Positions 14,843 through 25,437 of a stretch of 64,000 nucleotides of DNA are shown here, piece after piece. The stretch is from an uncultured Prevotella sp. GTDB lineage: Bacteria > Bacteroidota > Bacteroidia > Bacteroidales > Bacteroidaceae. Position 1 is the first letter of the stretch; the number at the start of each line of letters is the position of its first letter. Under the pieces are notes generated by a model. It worked only from the letters and a program-made list of their open reading frames with translations. It had not been told where the DNA came from and did not search any database. The DNA is taken from the NCBI GenBank assembly GCA_905234265.1, contig CAJOHJ010000006.1:109011-173010 (forward strand). Reading direction: 5' to 3'. Made by a program: the position numbers and the translations under genes.

Positions 14843-17800
14843 CAGCACCTGGCGACAGCCTTGTTAAGGCCCGCTGGCGCATACAGCGCACTGCGCCGGT
14901 GGAAGTGGCCGACTTGGACTCGTCGGCAGTAGACCTGAAGACTCCGGAGAACATCACACAGCAGGCAGAGTACGACGACTCGCTGAATGTCTACCGCTTA
15001 GGCTCGAAAATCGGCGACTCATATCTGACAGCCCCCATCCTGATGACTCCCGAAGAGTATCGCCAGTGGACGGAGCGCAGAGAGCTGCAGCAGTTCTTCC
15101 GCCGCCGCGACGCAGAGAATGCTGCCGCCAAGGGCAAGGAGCGCTTCTCGTTTGCAGACATGCACTTCGACCTGGGGCCTGCCGAGAAGATTTTCGGCCC
15201 CGGCGGCGTGCGCATAAAGACACAAGGTACCGCTGAGTTGCGCCTCGGCATGACTACCAAGGACATCGACAACCCTTCGCTGCCTGAGCGCAACCGCAAG
15301 ACGCGCTCTATGGATTTCGACGAGAAGATTAACCTCAGCGTCACCGGAAAGGTGGGCGACAAGGTTAATATGAACCTCAACTACAACACCGACGCCACCT
15401 TCGACTTCGACACGAAGAACCTGAAGCTGCGCTACGAAGGCAAGGAAGACGAAATCATCCGCCTTGTGGAGGCTGGCAACGTCACCTTCCCCACCAACAA
15501 CTCGCTGGTGCGCGGAGCCAGCAGCCTCTTCGGCGTGCGCACTGACATGCAGTTCGGCCGCTTGAAGCTGCAGACGGTGTTCTCGCAGAAAAAGTCTACC
15601 ACGAGCAGCGTGTCGTCGAAGGGCGGCACCCAGATGACGCCTTTCGAGCTGAATGTTGCCGACTACGAGGAAAACCGCCACTTCTTCCTTGCCAAGTACT
15701 TCCGCGAGCGTTACGACGCTGCCATGCAGCAGCTGCCATACATGACCACCGGCATTACCATAACGCGTGTGGAACTGTGGGTCACCAACAAGAGCGGCAC
15801 CACGCAGAACTCGCGCAACATCATCGCATTGCCCGACCTGGCAGAAAGCCTTGCAGGAGGAAATTCCGGCAGTTCGTCGCTGCCCGACAACAGTGCCAAC
15901 AGCCTTTACATGGAGCTGAACAGCACATACTCCGGCGCACGCAACATCGACCAGGCAAGCACGGTGCTTGACGCCGCCTTCGTGGGCGGAGTCGACTACG
16001 AGAAACTCTCATCGGCGCGACTGCTTAACTCGTCGGAATATACGCTGAATGCCGCCCTGGGCTACATATCGCTGAAGACCACGCTGCAGACCGACCAGGT
16101 GCTGGCCGTAGCCTTCGAGTACACTTACGGAGGGCAGACCTTCCGTGTCGGTGAATTTGCTGCCGACCATACCAACGCCTCCGAGGCTCTGTTCGTGAAG
16201 TCGCTGAAGAACACGTCGGCAAGTCCCTCGCAGTCAAACTGGCCGCTGATGATGAAGAACGTATATTATTTGGCGTCGAATGTCGAGAAAACCAAGTTCC
16301 GCCTTGATGTCAAGTACCAGAGCGACACTACCGGCGTCTATCTGAGCTACATCCCAGAGAGCCAGGTGAAGGACATCCTGCTGCTGAAGGGCCTGGGCTG
16401 CGACCGTCTTGACAACAATAACAAAGCCCATCCCAACGGTTACTTCGACTTTGTTGAGGGATACACCGTTTCCGGCGGCCGTGTGTTCTTCCCGTCAGTG
16501 GAGCCATTTGGCAAGACGCTGAAGGACTTCCTCATCAGCAAGGGCGTCGCAGAGTCTGTCGCATCGCGCTATGCCTTCACCGAGCTTTACGACACCACGC
16601 GCACCGCTGCCCGTCAGATGACCGACAAGAACAAGTTCCTGCTGACAGGCCAGTTCAAGGGGTCGGCGGCCAACGTCATTTCTCTCAACGCCTACAATGT
16701 CCCGCAAGGCTCAGTAGTGGTTACCGCCGGCGGCGTCATCCTGCAGGAAGGCAGTGACTACTCCGTCGACTATGCTGCCGGCGAGGTTACAATCTTGAAC
16801 CAGAGCATCATTGACGCCGGCACATCGGTCAACGTCTCCTTAGAGTCTAACACCGACTATGGCATGCAGCGCAAAACCATGTTGGGACTCAACTGGGAGT
16901 ATGAGTTCTCCAAGAACCTGCAGATAGGCGGTACGCTGCAGCATCTGTCAGAGCAGGCGCTGACCACCAAGGTCACGATGGGGTCTGAGCCGCTGAACAA
17001 CACCATCTGGGGCCTTAATCTCAACTGGAAGACAGAGAGCCAGTGGCTTACGCGAATGCTTGACAAACTGCCGCTGCTCCACTGCACGCAGCCGTCGCAG
17101 ATTTCGTTCACCGGCGAGTTTGCCCAGCTCATTGCAGGCACGGCTTCAGGCACACAGGACAATGCCTCCTACATTGACGACTTTGAGAATGCCAAGAACG
17201 GCATCGACGTCTCAGACCCTAAGGCGTGGGTACTCAGCAGCGTGCCTTCCATGTTTGCCGAGCATAGCGACAAAGACTCTGTAAGCAGCGGCTACAATCG
17301 TGCGCTGATGGCGTGGTACAACATCGACCCTCTGTTCACCTATCGCTCCAGCAGCCTCACGCCAAGCCACATTAAAAGCGACCTCGACCAGCTTAGCAAC
17401 CACTATGTGCGTGCCGTCTACGTCAGCGAGCTGTATCCCAACCGCGACCAGTCGACCTACAACGGCGCCACCAACACTCTGCCAATTCTGAACATGGCCT
17501 ACTATCCGCAGGAGCGAGGTCCTTATAATCTCTCCACGGATGTGAACATCAACGGCACGCTGCGCAATCCGCAGCAGAAGTGGGGCGGCATGATGCGCAA
17601 GCTGGACACCAACGACTTCGAGACTGCCAACATCGAGTATTTGGAATTCTGGCTCATGGACCCCTTCTACTACAGCAACCAGCAGGCAGACGCATCTACC
17701 TACGGCGGCGACCTCTACATCAACCTTGGCGAGGTCAGCGAGGACGTACTCCGCGACGGCAAGAAGTTCTATGAGAGCGGCATGCCCGTCGACGGCACCT

Positions 17801-20800
17801 CCAGCTTCACCACTACCGCCTGGGGCAAGATACCTGTGCAGCCCACGCAGACATACGCCTTTGCCACCACGTCAGGCAGCAGAGCCTTGCAGGACGTTGG
17901 TCTGAACGGACTCAATGATGCCGAGGAGCGCTCGTTCCCTGCCTACGCCGACTTCCTGTCACAGGTCAGCGTCAGCGACAGCGTCCGCGCAATATGGAAC
18001 AACGACCCGGCCAACGACAACTACCACTATTTCCGCGGCAGCGACTTCGACGCCCAGCAGACAAGCATTCTCGACCGTTACAAGCGCATAAACATGCCGC
18101 AGGGCAACTCGCCCGACAGCGACCAGCAGACGGAAGGCTACGACACAAGCTACAAGACATATCCCGACGTTGAAGACATCAATCAGGACTATACGCTCAA
18201 CGAATACGAGCGCTACTTCCAGTATCACGTAAGCCTGCGCCCCGAAGACATGCGCCTTGGCCACAATCACATTACCGACGTCCGCGAACACACCACGACG
18301 CTGCGCAATGGCAACCGCGAGACAATACGCTGGTATCAGTTCCGCATACCTCTCACACAGTACGACGACCGTGTGGGCGGCATCAGCGACTTCACCAGCA
18401 TCCGCTTCATGCGCATGTTCCTCACCCAGTTCCAGAAGCCGGTTGTGCTGCGCTTCGGTTCGCTGGATCTCGTCCGCGGCGAGTGGCGTGTCTACCAGCA
18501 GCCCCTCACCGGCACGGCCAGCAGCGGCACCGTGGAGGTGAGTGCAGTGAACATCGAGGAGAACAACGACCGCCGTCCCGTCAACTACGTCCTGCCTCCG
18601 GGCATCACCCGCGTTCAGGACCCCTCGCAGCCGCAGCTCACCGAAGCCAACGAGCAGGCACTGTGCATGATTGTCAAGAACCTGGCACAGGGAGAGTCGA
18701 AGGCCGTCTATCGCAACACCACCGTCGACCTGCGCAACTACCGTCACTTGCAGATGTTCGTGCATGCCAACCACCTCGTCGACGACGTCACCGCGCTTGC
18801 CGACGACCAGCTGGCAGTGTTCATCCGCATGGGCAGCGACTACAAGAACAACTACTACGAGTATCTGATACCGCTGAAGCTTACGCCCGACCGCAACGAC
18901 TATAACCGCTTCAACGCCGACGACTGCCGCGCGGTGTGGCCGCAGAGCAACATGCTCGACGTTGACCTCAGCGTCTTTACGCGCATCAAGAAGGCGCGCA
19001 ACAAGGCCCGCGGCATGGGAACGGCCAACTTCACGACTCCCTATTCCGAATACGACTCCAGCGCCCCTGCAAACCAGATAACCATCATGGGCAATCCGTC
19101 GCTGGGCGAGGTGAAAACCATGATGATTGGCGTTCGCAACCTGTCGGGCAGCGTCAAGAGCGGCGAGGTGTGGGTCAACGAGCTGCGCCTGCAAGACGTC
19201 AACAATACCGGCGGCTGGGCCGCCTCCGGCACCCTTAACATGCAGCTCAGCGACGTTGGCACCCTGAACATGGCCGGCAAGCTCATCACCGAGGGCTTCG
19301 GAGGCCTGGAAGAGGGTGTCATGCAGCGCACCACCGACAACTACCGCACCTACTCCATCACAGCCAACGTGGAGCTGGGCAAGTTCTTCCCCGACAAGGC
19401 CAAGGTCACCGCGCCTTTATATTACAGCATCACCAAGGAAGAGAAGCGTCCGCGCTACAATCCGCTTGACAACGATATGGAGCTTGACGATGCCCTCGAC
19501 GCCGCCGTCGACAGCCACGAGCGCGACAGCATAGAGTCGATAGCCGTCACCAGGACTACGAACACCAACTTCTCGCTGAGCAACGTGCGTGTAGGCATAA
19601 AGACCAAGCGTCACCCCATGCCCTACGACCCTGCCAACTTCTCGCTGTCCTACAGCCACCAGCACCGTCGCACCAGTGGCGAGACCACCGTCTATGAGAC
19701 TGAGGACCAGTGGCGCGGTGCGCTGAACTACAGCTACACGCCGGTCTACAAGCCGTGGGAGCCGTTCAAGAAGTCAAAGTCGAAGTCGAAATGGATGCAG
19801 CTGCCGAAGGCCCTTGGCTTCAACTGGCTGCCTCAGAACTTGACGTTCAACTCCGAGATAAGCCGCTCCTACTATGAGCTGCAGGAGCGCGACATGGACA
19901 ACCTTGGCGGAGCCTCGCTTCCCGCAACGTGGAGTTCGCAGTTCCTGTGGAACAGAAACTTCTCGCTGCGCTGGGACTTCACCAAGAACCTGCACGTGAA
20001 CTTCCAGTCCGGCACGCGTGCCGAGATAGAAGAGCCATACAGCGACCTGCCCATCAACAAGGACCTCTACCCCGACCGCTACACGGCCTGGAAAGACTCT
20101 GTCTGGCAGAGCATAAAGCACTTCGGCACGCCACTTGACTACCGCCAGACATTCAGTGCCAGCTATCAGGCTCCGCTGAACAAGCTGCCACTCTTCGACT
20201 GGCTGACGGCCGACGGCAACTACACGTCTACCTACACGTGGGTGCGCGGCTCAGAGCTGGAAGACGGCACCAACCTCGGCAACACCATCAGCACCAACAG
20301 CACGCTCACCATCAACGGCACGCTGAACATGGAGACGCTCTACAACCACATTCCTTTCCTGAAGAAGACCAACGAGCGCTTCAAGAAGGCCATTGCGCGT
20401 ACTCCCAAGAAGCCTGCCGTGCCGCGTACTCCCACTGGCAGCCAGCCGCGCACGCCAGCGACACGTCCGCAGCAGACGACTACCCAGCGCAACATCTTCG
20501 TCCGCGAGGTGAGCATCCAGCCCGACAGCATCGTCACGCTGACGCACAACAAGAAGACCAAGCGCATCACCGTCACCGCCAAGGACCAGAAGGGGCGCAC
20601 CGTGCCTGTCAGGTTCAAGGTGATAGATCAGAACAAGATTAAGGTGTGGCAGGTGGCCACTGCTGACACCCTGCACCCATCACCCGTCAAGCTGAAAATC
20701 ACCGTAACGCCCAAGCCGCCCATTGAGAACCAGTGGTGGTACAAGCCTGCACAGTCGGCCGCCCGTCTGCTCATGATGGTCCGCTCCATAGGCATCAACT

Positions 20801-22107
20801 TCCGTCAGCAGAGAGCCATGTCGGTGACAGGCTTCATGCCCAATGTGGGCGATGCCTTCGGCCAGAACACGGGCAGCGTGCTTTCGCCGGGACTCGACTT
20901 TGCCTTTGGCTTTGTCGGCGACGGCTACGTAGAGAAAGCTCGCGACAACGGCTGGCTGCTGGGCATCGACAGCCTGGCGCGCCCGGCTACCGGCTCGCTG
21001 ACCACCGACGTGCAGCTGCGCGCAACCCTTGAGCCGCTGCGCGACCTTAAGATAGAGCTTAACGCATCGCGCACGGAGACCCGTTCGCGCAGCATACAGT
21101 ATCAGTACAGCAGCATGCCCACCACGCAGACCGGCTCGTTCAACATGACCACTATCAGCATCAGTTCCGCCCTGGAAGGCATGGGCGATGCCAACAGCGG
21201 CTATCCGTCGAGTGTCTTCGAGCGCTTCTGCGATGCCCTGCCGCACTTCCAGCAGATGGCTGCCGCCCACTACGGCACCGACGTCGACCAGTACAGTGCT
21301 GCAGTCATGATACCTGCATTCATCGACACATATACCGGCAGCGGCGGCGGCAAGCTCGACTTCTTCCCGAAGCTCACGCGACTGCTGCCAAACTGGACGG
21401 TGCGCTACTCAGGCCTGTCGAAACTGAAGTGGTTCCAAGAGCGTTTCAAGTCGGTCAACGTCAACCACTCCTACAAGTCCGTGCTTGCCGTGGGCAGCTA
21501 CACCAGCGGCACCACCACGGCGTCGCTCTTGGGATGGAGCGTGCCGACGATAACCATCAACGAGTCGTTTGCCCCGTTGCTGGGCGTCGACGTCACGCTG
21601 CCCTCCGGGCTTACCGTCAAGGGCGAGTACCGCCGGTCGCGCGTCTTGTCGCTGTCCACCACCAGCGTGCAGATTAACGAGAGCCGCTCCAGCGACTGGG
21701 TGCTGGGCTGCAGCTACAAGATCAGCGACTTCCGCTTCTTCGGCTCCAAGACCTCGCGCAAGATCAAGAAAGCCCAGCGCGGCGCTGGGAAGAACACTCC
21801 TCAGCAGGCAGCCACCGCCACGCAGTCGCGCAAGACCGGCGTGAACCACGACCTGAACCTGCGCCTCGACGTCACCCTGCGCGACCAGGCGGCCATCACA
21901 CGCGACATAGCCACACGCACGTCGGCAGCCAGCAGCGGCAATTCGGCACTGAAGATTTCGTTCATGGCCGACTACACGCTCTCGCGGCTGATGACGCTCT
22001 CCGCATACTACGACCGGCAGACCAACACACCGCTGCTGTCGTCGAGCAGCTATCCCACCACTACACGCGACTTCGGACTGTCGCTGAAGTTCTCTTTGAC
22101 GCGGTAA
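14647..22107 (+). CDS. sprA: Cell-surface protein SprA/Sov, type IX secretion outer-membrane translocon
   Basis: 2486 residues, the usual giant size of SprA (Sov), the ~36-strand outer-membrane barrel through which type IX cargo leaves. After the N-terminus come the SprA-typical DLKTPENITQQAEYDDSLNV, FDLGPAEKIFGPGGVRIKTQ, GTAELRLGM and FDEKINLSVTGKVGDKVNMN. Repeated barrel and plug segments include YIDDFENAKNGIDVSDPKAW, and the protein ends YPTTTRDFGLSLKFSLTR. A Lys/Pro/Thr-rich stretch lies near residues 1910-1950. The first ~60 residues are abnormal: the start codon is in an element-A arm, a charged stretch (KRRTDAVERKADAKERKA) precedes a hydrophobic core (AALLVVLSLIVAAA), and a repeat-coded NSSFFILHSSF follows before the mature start. 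The signal peptide may still work. A later non-ATG start inside the loop is possible. It follows ruvA by 10 nt. Confidence 0.96.
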   Translation: MKNEEFAAADGKRRTDAVERKADAKERKANTVKRAALLVVLSLIVAAANSSFTPNSSFFILHSSFPAPGDSLVKARWRIQRTAPVEVADLDSSAVDLKTPENITQQAEYDDSLNVYRLGSKIGDSYLTAPILMTPEEYRQWTERRELQQFFRRRDAENAAAKGKERFSFADMHFDLGPAEKIFGPGGVRIKTQGTAELRLGMTTKDIDNPSLPERNRKTRSMDFDEKINLSVTGKVGDKVNMNLNYNTDATFDFDTKNLKLRYEGKEDEIIRLVEAGNVTFPTNNSLVRGASSLFGVRTDMQFGRLKLQTVFSQKKSTTSSVSSKGGTQMTPFELNVADYEENRHFFLAKYFRERYDAAMQQLPYMTTGITITRVELWVTNKSGTTQNSRNIIALPDLAESLAGGNSGSSSLPDNSANSLYMELNSTYSGARNIDQASTVLDAAFVGGVDYEKLSSARLLNSSEYTLNAALGYISLKTTLQTDQVLAVAFEYTYGGQTFRVGEFAADHTNASEALFVKSLKNTSASPSQSNWPLMMKNVYYLASNVEKTKFRLDVKYQSDTTGVYLSYIPESQVKDILLLKGLGCDRLDNNNKAHPNGYFDFVEGYTVSGGRVFFPSVEPFGKTLKDFLISKGVAESVASRYAFTELYDTTRTAARQMTDKNKFLLTGQFKGSAANVISLNAYNVPQGSVVVTAGGVILQEGSDYSVDYAAGEVTILNQSIIDAGTSVNVSLESNTDYGMQRKTMLGLNWEYEFSKNLQIGGTLQHLSEQALTTKVTMGSEPLNNTIWGLNLNWKTESQWLTRMLDKLPLLHCTQPSQISFTGEFAQLIAGTASGTQDNASYIDDFENAKNGIDVSDPKAWVLSSVPSMFAEHSDKDSVSSGYNRALMAWYNIDPLFTYRSSSLTPSHIKSDLDQLSNHYVRAVYVSELYPNRDQSTYNGATNTLPILNMAYYPQERGPYNLSTDVNINGTLRNPQQKWGGMMRKLDTNDFETANIEYLEFWLMDPFYYSNQQADASTYGGDLYINLGEVSEDVLRDGKKFYESGMPVDGTSSFTTTAWGKIPVQPTQTYAFATTSGSRALQDVGLNGLNDAEERSFPAYADFLSQVSVSDSVRAIWNNDPANDNYHYFRGSDFDAQQTSILDRYKRINMPQGNSPDSDQQTEGYDTSYKTYPDVEDINQDYTLNEYERYFQYHVSLRPEDMRLGHNHITDVREHTTTLRNGNRETIRWYQFRIPLTQYDDRVGGISDFTSIRFMRMFLTQFQKPVVLRFGSLDLVRGEWRVYQQPLTGTASSGTVEVSAVNIEENNDRRPVNYVLPPGITRVQDPSQPQLTEANEQALCMIVKNLAQGESKAVYRNTTVDLRNYRHLQMFVHANHLVDDVTALADDQLAVFIRMGSDYKNNYYEYLIPLKLTPDRNDYNRFNADDCRAVWPQSNMLDVDLSVFTRIKKARNKARGMGTANFTTPYSEYDSSAPANQITIMGNPSLGEVKTMMIGVRNLSGSVKSGEVWVNELRLQDVNNTGGWAASGTLNMQLSDVGTLNMAGKLITEGFGGLEEGVMQRTTDNYRTYSITANVELGKFFPDKAKVTAPLYYSITKEEKRPRYNPLDNDMELDDALDAAVDSHERDSIESIAVTRTTNTNFSLSNVRVGIKTKRHPMPYDPANFSLSYSHQHRRTSGETTVYETEDQWRGALNYSYTPVYKPWEPFKKSKSKSKWMQLPKALGFNWLPQNLTFNSEISRSYYELQERDMDNLGGASLPATWSSQFLWNRNFSLRWDFTKNLHVNFQSGTRAEIEEPYSDLPINKDLYPDRYTAWKDSVWQSIKHFGTPLDYRQTFSASYQAPLNKLPLFDWLTADGNYTSTYTWVRGSELEDGTNLGNTISTNSTLTINGTLNMETLYNHIPFLKKTNERFKKAIARTPKKPAVPRTPTGSQPRTPATRPQQTTTQRNIFVREVSIQPDSIVTLTHNKKTKRITVTAKDQKGRTVPVRFKVIDQNKIKVWQVATADTLHPSPVKLKITVTPKPPIENQWWYKPAQSAARLLMMVRSIGINFRQQRAMSVTGFMPNVGDAFGQNTGSVLSPGLDFAFGFVGDGYVEKARDNGWLLGIDSLARPATGSLTTDVQLRATLEPLRDLKIELNASRTETRSRSIQYQYSSMPTTQTGSFNMTTISISSALEGMGDANSGYPSSVFERFCDALPHFQQMAAAHYGTDVDQYSAAVMIPAFIDTYTGSGGGKLDFFPKLTRLLPNWTVRYSGLSKLKWFQERFKSVNVNHSYKSVLAVGSYTSGTTTASLLGWSVPTITINESFAPLLGVDVTLPSGLTVKGEYRRSRVLSLSTTSVQINESRSSDWVLGCSYKISDFRFFGSKTSRKIKKAQRGAGKNTPQQAATATQSRKTGVNHDLNLRLDVTLRDQAAITRDIATRTSAASSGNSALKISFMADYTLSRLMTLSAYYDRQTNTPLLSSSSYPTTTRDFGLSLKFSLTR

Positions 22108-22120
22108 TGTCAGCGCCTCG

Positions 22121-22258
22121 AGAAATTATCTCAATGACTTACGAAATTATCTTACGGAGATAATTTTTTATCTCTGCATGTTACGAAATTATCTTACGGA
22201 GATAATTTTTTATCTCAATGACTTACGAAATTATCTTACGAAGATAATTTTTTATCGC
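22121..22258. repeat. Element family B array (three 42-nt periods)
   Basis: TTACGAAATTATC starts at 22139, 22181 and 22223, each 42 nt apart, alternating with AGATAATTTTTTATC. It begins 13 nt after the sprA stop. With the hairpin at 22300 it fills the 303-nt gap before the GH3 gene. Confidence 0.88.
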
Positions 22259-22298
22259 TGCGCTTCGCCGGACTTTCCATTCTTCAAAAACAGGCTTG

Positions 22299-22344
22299 GA
22301 AAAGGTGGACTGGCGCAAAAGTCCACCTTTTCTGTCATTTTTTT
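22299..22344 (+). terminator. Terminator downstream of sprA
   Basis: AAAAGGTGGAC (22300-22310) pairs with GTCCACCTTTT (22321-22331) across a short loop. A T-run follows at 22338-22344. Confidence 0.75.
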
Positions 22345-22369
22345 CCACCTTCTTCCGCGTGTGTGAGTG

Positions 22370-22377
22370 TAATTTTG
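22370..22377 (+). promoter_or_regulatory. -7 promoter element for the GH3-CE8 operon
   Basis: TAATTTTG fits TAnnTTTG, 33 nt before the GH3 start. Confidence 0.65.
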
Positions 22378-22410
22378 CATGTAAATAGATAAAATAACAT
22401 AATCTGCAAA

Positions 22411-25407
22411 ATGAAGAAAACCATTTTCACCCTTATGGCAGCCGTGACAGCTATCAGCCTGTCGGCCCAGCAGCTGCCCTATCAGGACAAGTCACTCAGT
22501 TTCCACGACCGTGCCGTCGACCTCGTAAGCCGGCTGACCCTCAGCGAGAAGATTTCGCAGATGGGAAACATGGTCGACAAGGCCATCGACCGTCAGGATG
22601 CCAGCGGCACAGGACGCATCCAGCTGCCCGTCTATCAGTATTGGAACGAGGCCCTGCACGGAGTGGCGCGCTCAGGTGCAGCCACCAGCTTCCCGGAGTC
22701 GAAGGGCATGTCGGCCACGTGGAACCGCAGTCTGATATACGACTGCGCCAGCGCCATCAGCGACGAGGCACGTATATATAATAATGTGTATGGCAAAAAT
22801 CTGAACTACTGGTGTCCGACCATCAATATGAGCCGCGACCCCAGGTGGGGCCGCGACGAGGAAAACTATGGCGAAGACCCCTTTCTGGCAGGCCAGCTGG
22901 CCGTCCAGTTCATAAAAGGCATGCAGGGCGAGCAGACTGCCGAGAACCCATACCTTAAGACTGTGGCCTGTGCAAAGCACTTTGCTGCCAACAACTACGA
23001 GCAGGGACGCCAGGGCTCTACGTCGTTCATGACAGAGCATGTCCTGCGCGAATATTACCTGCCAGCCTTTGAGATGGCTGTCAGGGATGGCGGCGTGATG
23101 AGCATCATGTCGTCGTACAATGCACTGTCCACCGACCTCAACGAGAAGAATGCCGCCGGCATAGGCTGGAGCAAGAGCAAGTCGCGCGGCGGCAAGCCAA
23201 ATGCCATGAACGACTGGCTGCTGACCAGCATACTGCGTAACGAGTGGGGCTTCCGCGGCTACGTCACCAGCGACTGCGCAGGAGTGAGCTGCATCTACCG
23301 CCAGAACAAGCACAACTATTTTGGCGACAATGCCGACGGCTCCGCGCTGCAGGAAGAGTATAAGGCTCGCGCAACGGCACTGGCCATCAAGGCCGGCAAC
23401 GATATGAACTGCGAGTTCAAGAACCAGACAAGCGTGTTCCAGACGGCTCTCGACGCTGCCATTAGCAGCGGGCAGATGACGGAGGCCGATCTCGACCGTG
23501 CACTTGTCCGCGTGCTGGAGACGCGCTTCGCTCTCGGCGAGTTCGACAGCGATGTGGCATGGCGCAACATCAGCGCCTCGAGGCTGGAGTGTGCCGACCA
23601 CCAGGCACTGGCCCTGCAGGCCGCCCAGCAGAGCATCGTGCTGCTGAAGAACGAGAAGCCGGCTGCCGATGCCGACGCTCCACTGCTGCCATTGTCGGCC
23701 AGCAAGAGCATTGCCATCATCGGCCCCTATGCCAATGCCATCATGCTGGGCGACTACAGCGGCACGCCGTCGTTCACCACTACGCCGTTCCAGGCCATTT
23801 CCAAGAAGATGAACTTCACGCTCAGCGACGGAACCTACAACTTCGTCGACTACGACCGCTTGGGCAAGGCCAACCGTGGCGAGACAAAATTCCATGGCAC
23901 CGACGTCGTGGAGAACACCAGCAATGGCGACTGGATAGTGTTCAGCGAGATAGACTTCGGCAGCGGCTGCAAGGACTTTGTCGTCAACTGCGCCACAAAG
24001 AGCGGCTCAGGCGTGGGGTCCATCAATTTCTACCTCGACCTGGACGACTCTGCCATCGGCACCGCCACGGAGGCTAATGCAGCACTCTCCGTCAGCAACT
24101 CAAGCATTGCTGCAGGAGGCTGGACAACCTATAAGAACATAACCGCCACTGTCGACCCGCAGGTCTTCAAGGGCAAGCACAAGGTAACCATCAAGTTCAT
24201 TGGCTCGCAGAGCTATGTGGGCAACTGGAAGACTTTCCGCTTCTACAACGACGGCTTGGAGCCGCTGGAGACGCAGGGCCCGGTCTATATGCTCACCACG
24301 TCGGAGGCCGTCAACACCAAGGCCTCGGCCGACATGATCAGCCGTGCAGTGGCCGTTGCCCAGCGTGCAGACGTTGTGGTGTTCATTGGAGGCACCGACT
24401 ATTCAAAGCCTGACGACCATGCCACAGGCACCGAGAGCCACGACCGCTTCATTCTGACACTTCCCGGCAATCAGGAGGAAGTGCTGAAGGCCGTCTATGC
24501 TGTCAACAAGAACGTTGTGCTGGTGCTGGAAAGCAATTCGTCGCTGGACATTACGTGGGAGAAGGAAAACCTGCCGGCAATACTCTGTGCATGGTACGGC
24601 GGACAGGCTCAGGGACAGGCTATCTGCGACGTCCTCTATGGCGACTACAATCCCAGCGGCAAGCTGACGTCTACGTGGTACAACTCGCTCGCCGAGCTGC
24701 CGTCTGCCAACGACTCGCAGTTCGGAGCCAACGGCATGCTGGAATATAACATCGACGACTGGGGCTATACATATATGTATTACGGACGTGGCACCGGTAC
24801 CAACGTTGCACGCCAGGCTGCAAAGCCAATGTATCCCTTTGGCTACGGACTTTCGTACACTACCTTCCAGTACAGCGATGCCAGCTTCTCACGCAACAGC
24901 GTCTCATGCACCGTTAAGAACACTGGCACACGCAGCGGTGCCGAGGTTGTGCAGGTTTACGCCAGCTTCCCCGGCTCCAGCGTCAGCCACCGTCCTACGC
25001 GCAAGCTCATCGGCTTCGACCGCGTAGAGCTGGCTCCCGGCGAGAGCAAGGTGGTCACTATTCCCGTCAGCGACCGCGAACTGGCCTACTACGACGATGA
25101 CACTCACACCTGGCAGGTAGAGTCTGGCACCGTCAGTGTCAGCATCTCAGCATCGTCCGACGACCACCGCCTGACAGGTTCGTTCACCACACAGGGCTAC
25201 AAGCTGGCAGACACTTATCTCAGCGACCCTTCCATGACCGCCATTGAAAGCGTCAAGGCAGAAAAGCCGCTGCCACTGCATCCCGGTGATGCAGTCTACG
25301 ACCTGCAAGGCCGCTGCATCCTGACGCTCAACTCTCATAATCCGGCTCTCAGCTCACAGCTGAAGCACGGAATGTACATCGTGGGCGGCAAGAAAATCAT
25401 AAGATAA
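22411..25407 (+). CDS. GH3 glycoside hydrolase (beta-xylosidase/beta-glucosidase type) with CBM6-like insertion
   Basis: 998 residues with signal peptide MKKTIFTLMAAVTAISLSAQ. The GH3 barrel (~30-400) has WNEALHGVARSGAATSFPES, INMSRDPRWGRDEENYGEDP, CAKHFAANN and GYVTSDCAGV with Asp288 as the expected nucleophile. The C-terminal alpha/beta sandwich is split by a carbohydrate-binding module of CBM6 type (~470-615: NGDWIVFSEIDFG, GNWKTFRFYNDGL). A fibronectin-III-like domain follows (~830-930: KLIGFDRVELAPGESKVV). It ends with the shared tail AVYDLQGRC and YIVGGKKIIR, so it is probably sorted by type IX secretion (inference). The sequence style fits xylan 1,4-beta-xylosidases. The CE8 gene follows after 30 nt in the same operon, pointing to plant cell-wall breakdown. 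Confidence 0.93.
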   Translation: MKKTIFTLMAAVTAISLSAQQLPYQDKSLSFHDRAVDLVSRLTLSEKISQMGNMVDKAIDRQDASGTGRIQLPVYQYWNEALHGVARSGAATSFPESKGMSATWNRSLIYDCASAISDEARIYNNVYGKNLNYWCPTINMSRDPRWGRDEENYGEDPFLAGQLAVQFIKGMQGEQTAENPYLKTVACAKHFAANNYEQGRQGSTSFMTEHVLREYYLPAFEMAVRDGGVMSIMSSYNALSTDLNEKNAAGIGWSKSKSRGGKPNAMNDWLLTSILRNEWGFRGYVTSDCAGVSCIYRQNKHNYFGDNADGSALQEEYKARATALAIKAGNDMNCEFKNQTSVFQTALDAAISSGQMTEADLDRALVRVLETRFALGEFDSDVAWRNISASRLECADHQALALQAAQQSIVLLKNEKPAADADAPLLPLSASKSIAIIGPYANAIMLGDYSGTPSFTTTPFQAISKKMNFTLSDGTYNFVDYDRLGKANRGETKFHGTDVVENTSNGDWIVFSEIDFGSGCKDFVVNCATKSGSGVGSINFYLDLDDSAIGTATEANAALSVSNSSIAAGGWTTYKNITATVDPQVFKGKHKVTIKFIGSQSYVGNWKTFRFYNDGLEPLETQGPVYMLTTSEAVNTKASADMISRAVAVAQRADVVVFIGGTDYSKPDDHATGTESHDRFILTLPGNQEEVLKAVYAVNKNVVLVLESNSSLDITWEKENLPAILCAWYGGQAQGQAICDVLYGDYNPSGKLTSTWYNSLAELPSANDSQFGANGMLEYNIDDWGYTYMYYGRGTGTNVARQAAKPMYPFGYGLSYTTFQYSDASFSRNSVSCTVKNTGTRSGAEVVQVYASFPGSSVSHRPTRKLIGFDRVELAPGESKVVTIPVSDRELAYYDDDTHTWQVESGTVSVSISASSDDHRLTGSFTTQGYKLADTYLSDPSMTAIESVKAEKPLPLHPGDAVYDLQGRCILTLNSHNPALSSQLKHGMYIVGGKKIIR

Positions 25408-25437
25408 CCTATATATTTAAGCAACAATAAAAAACCA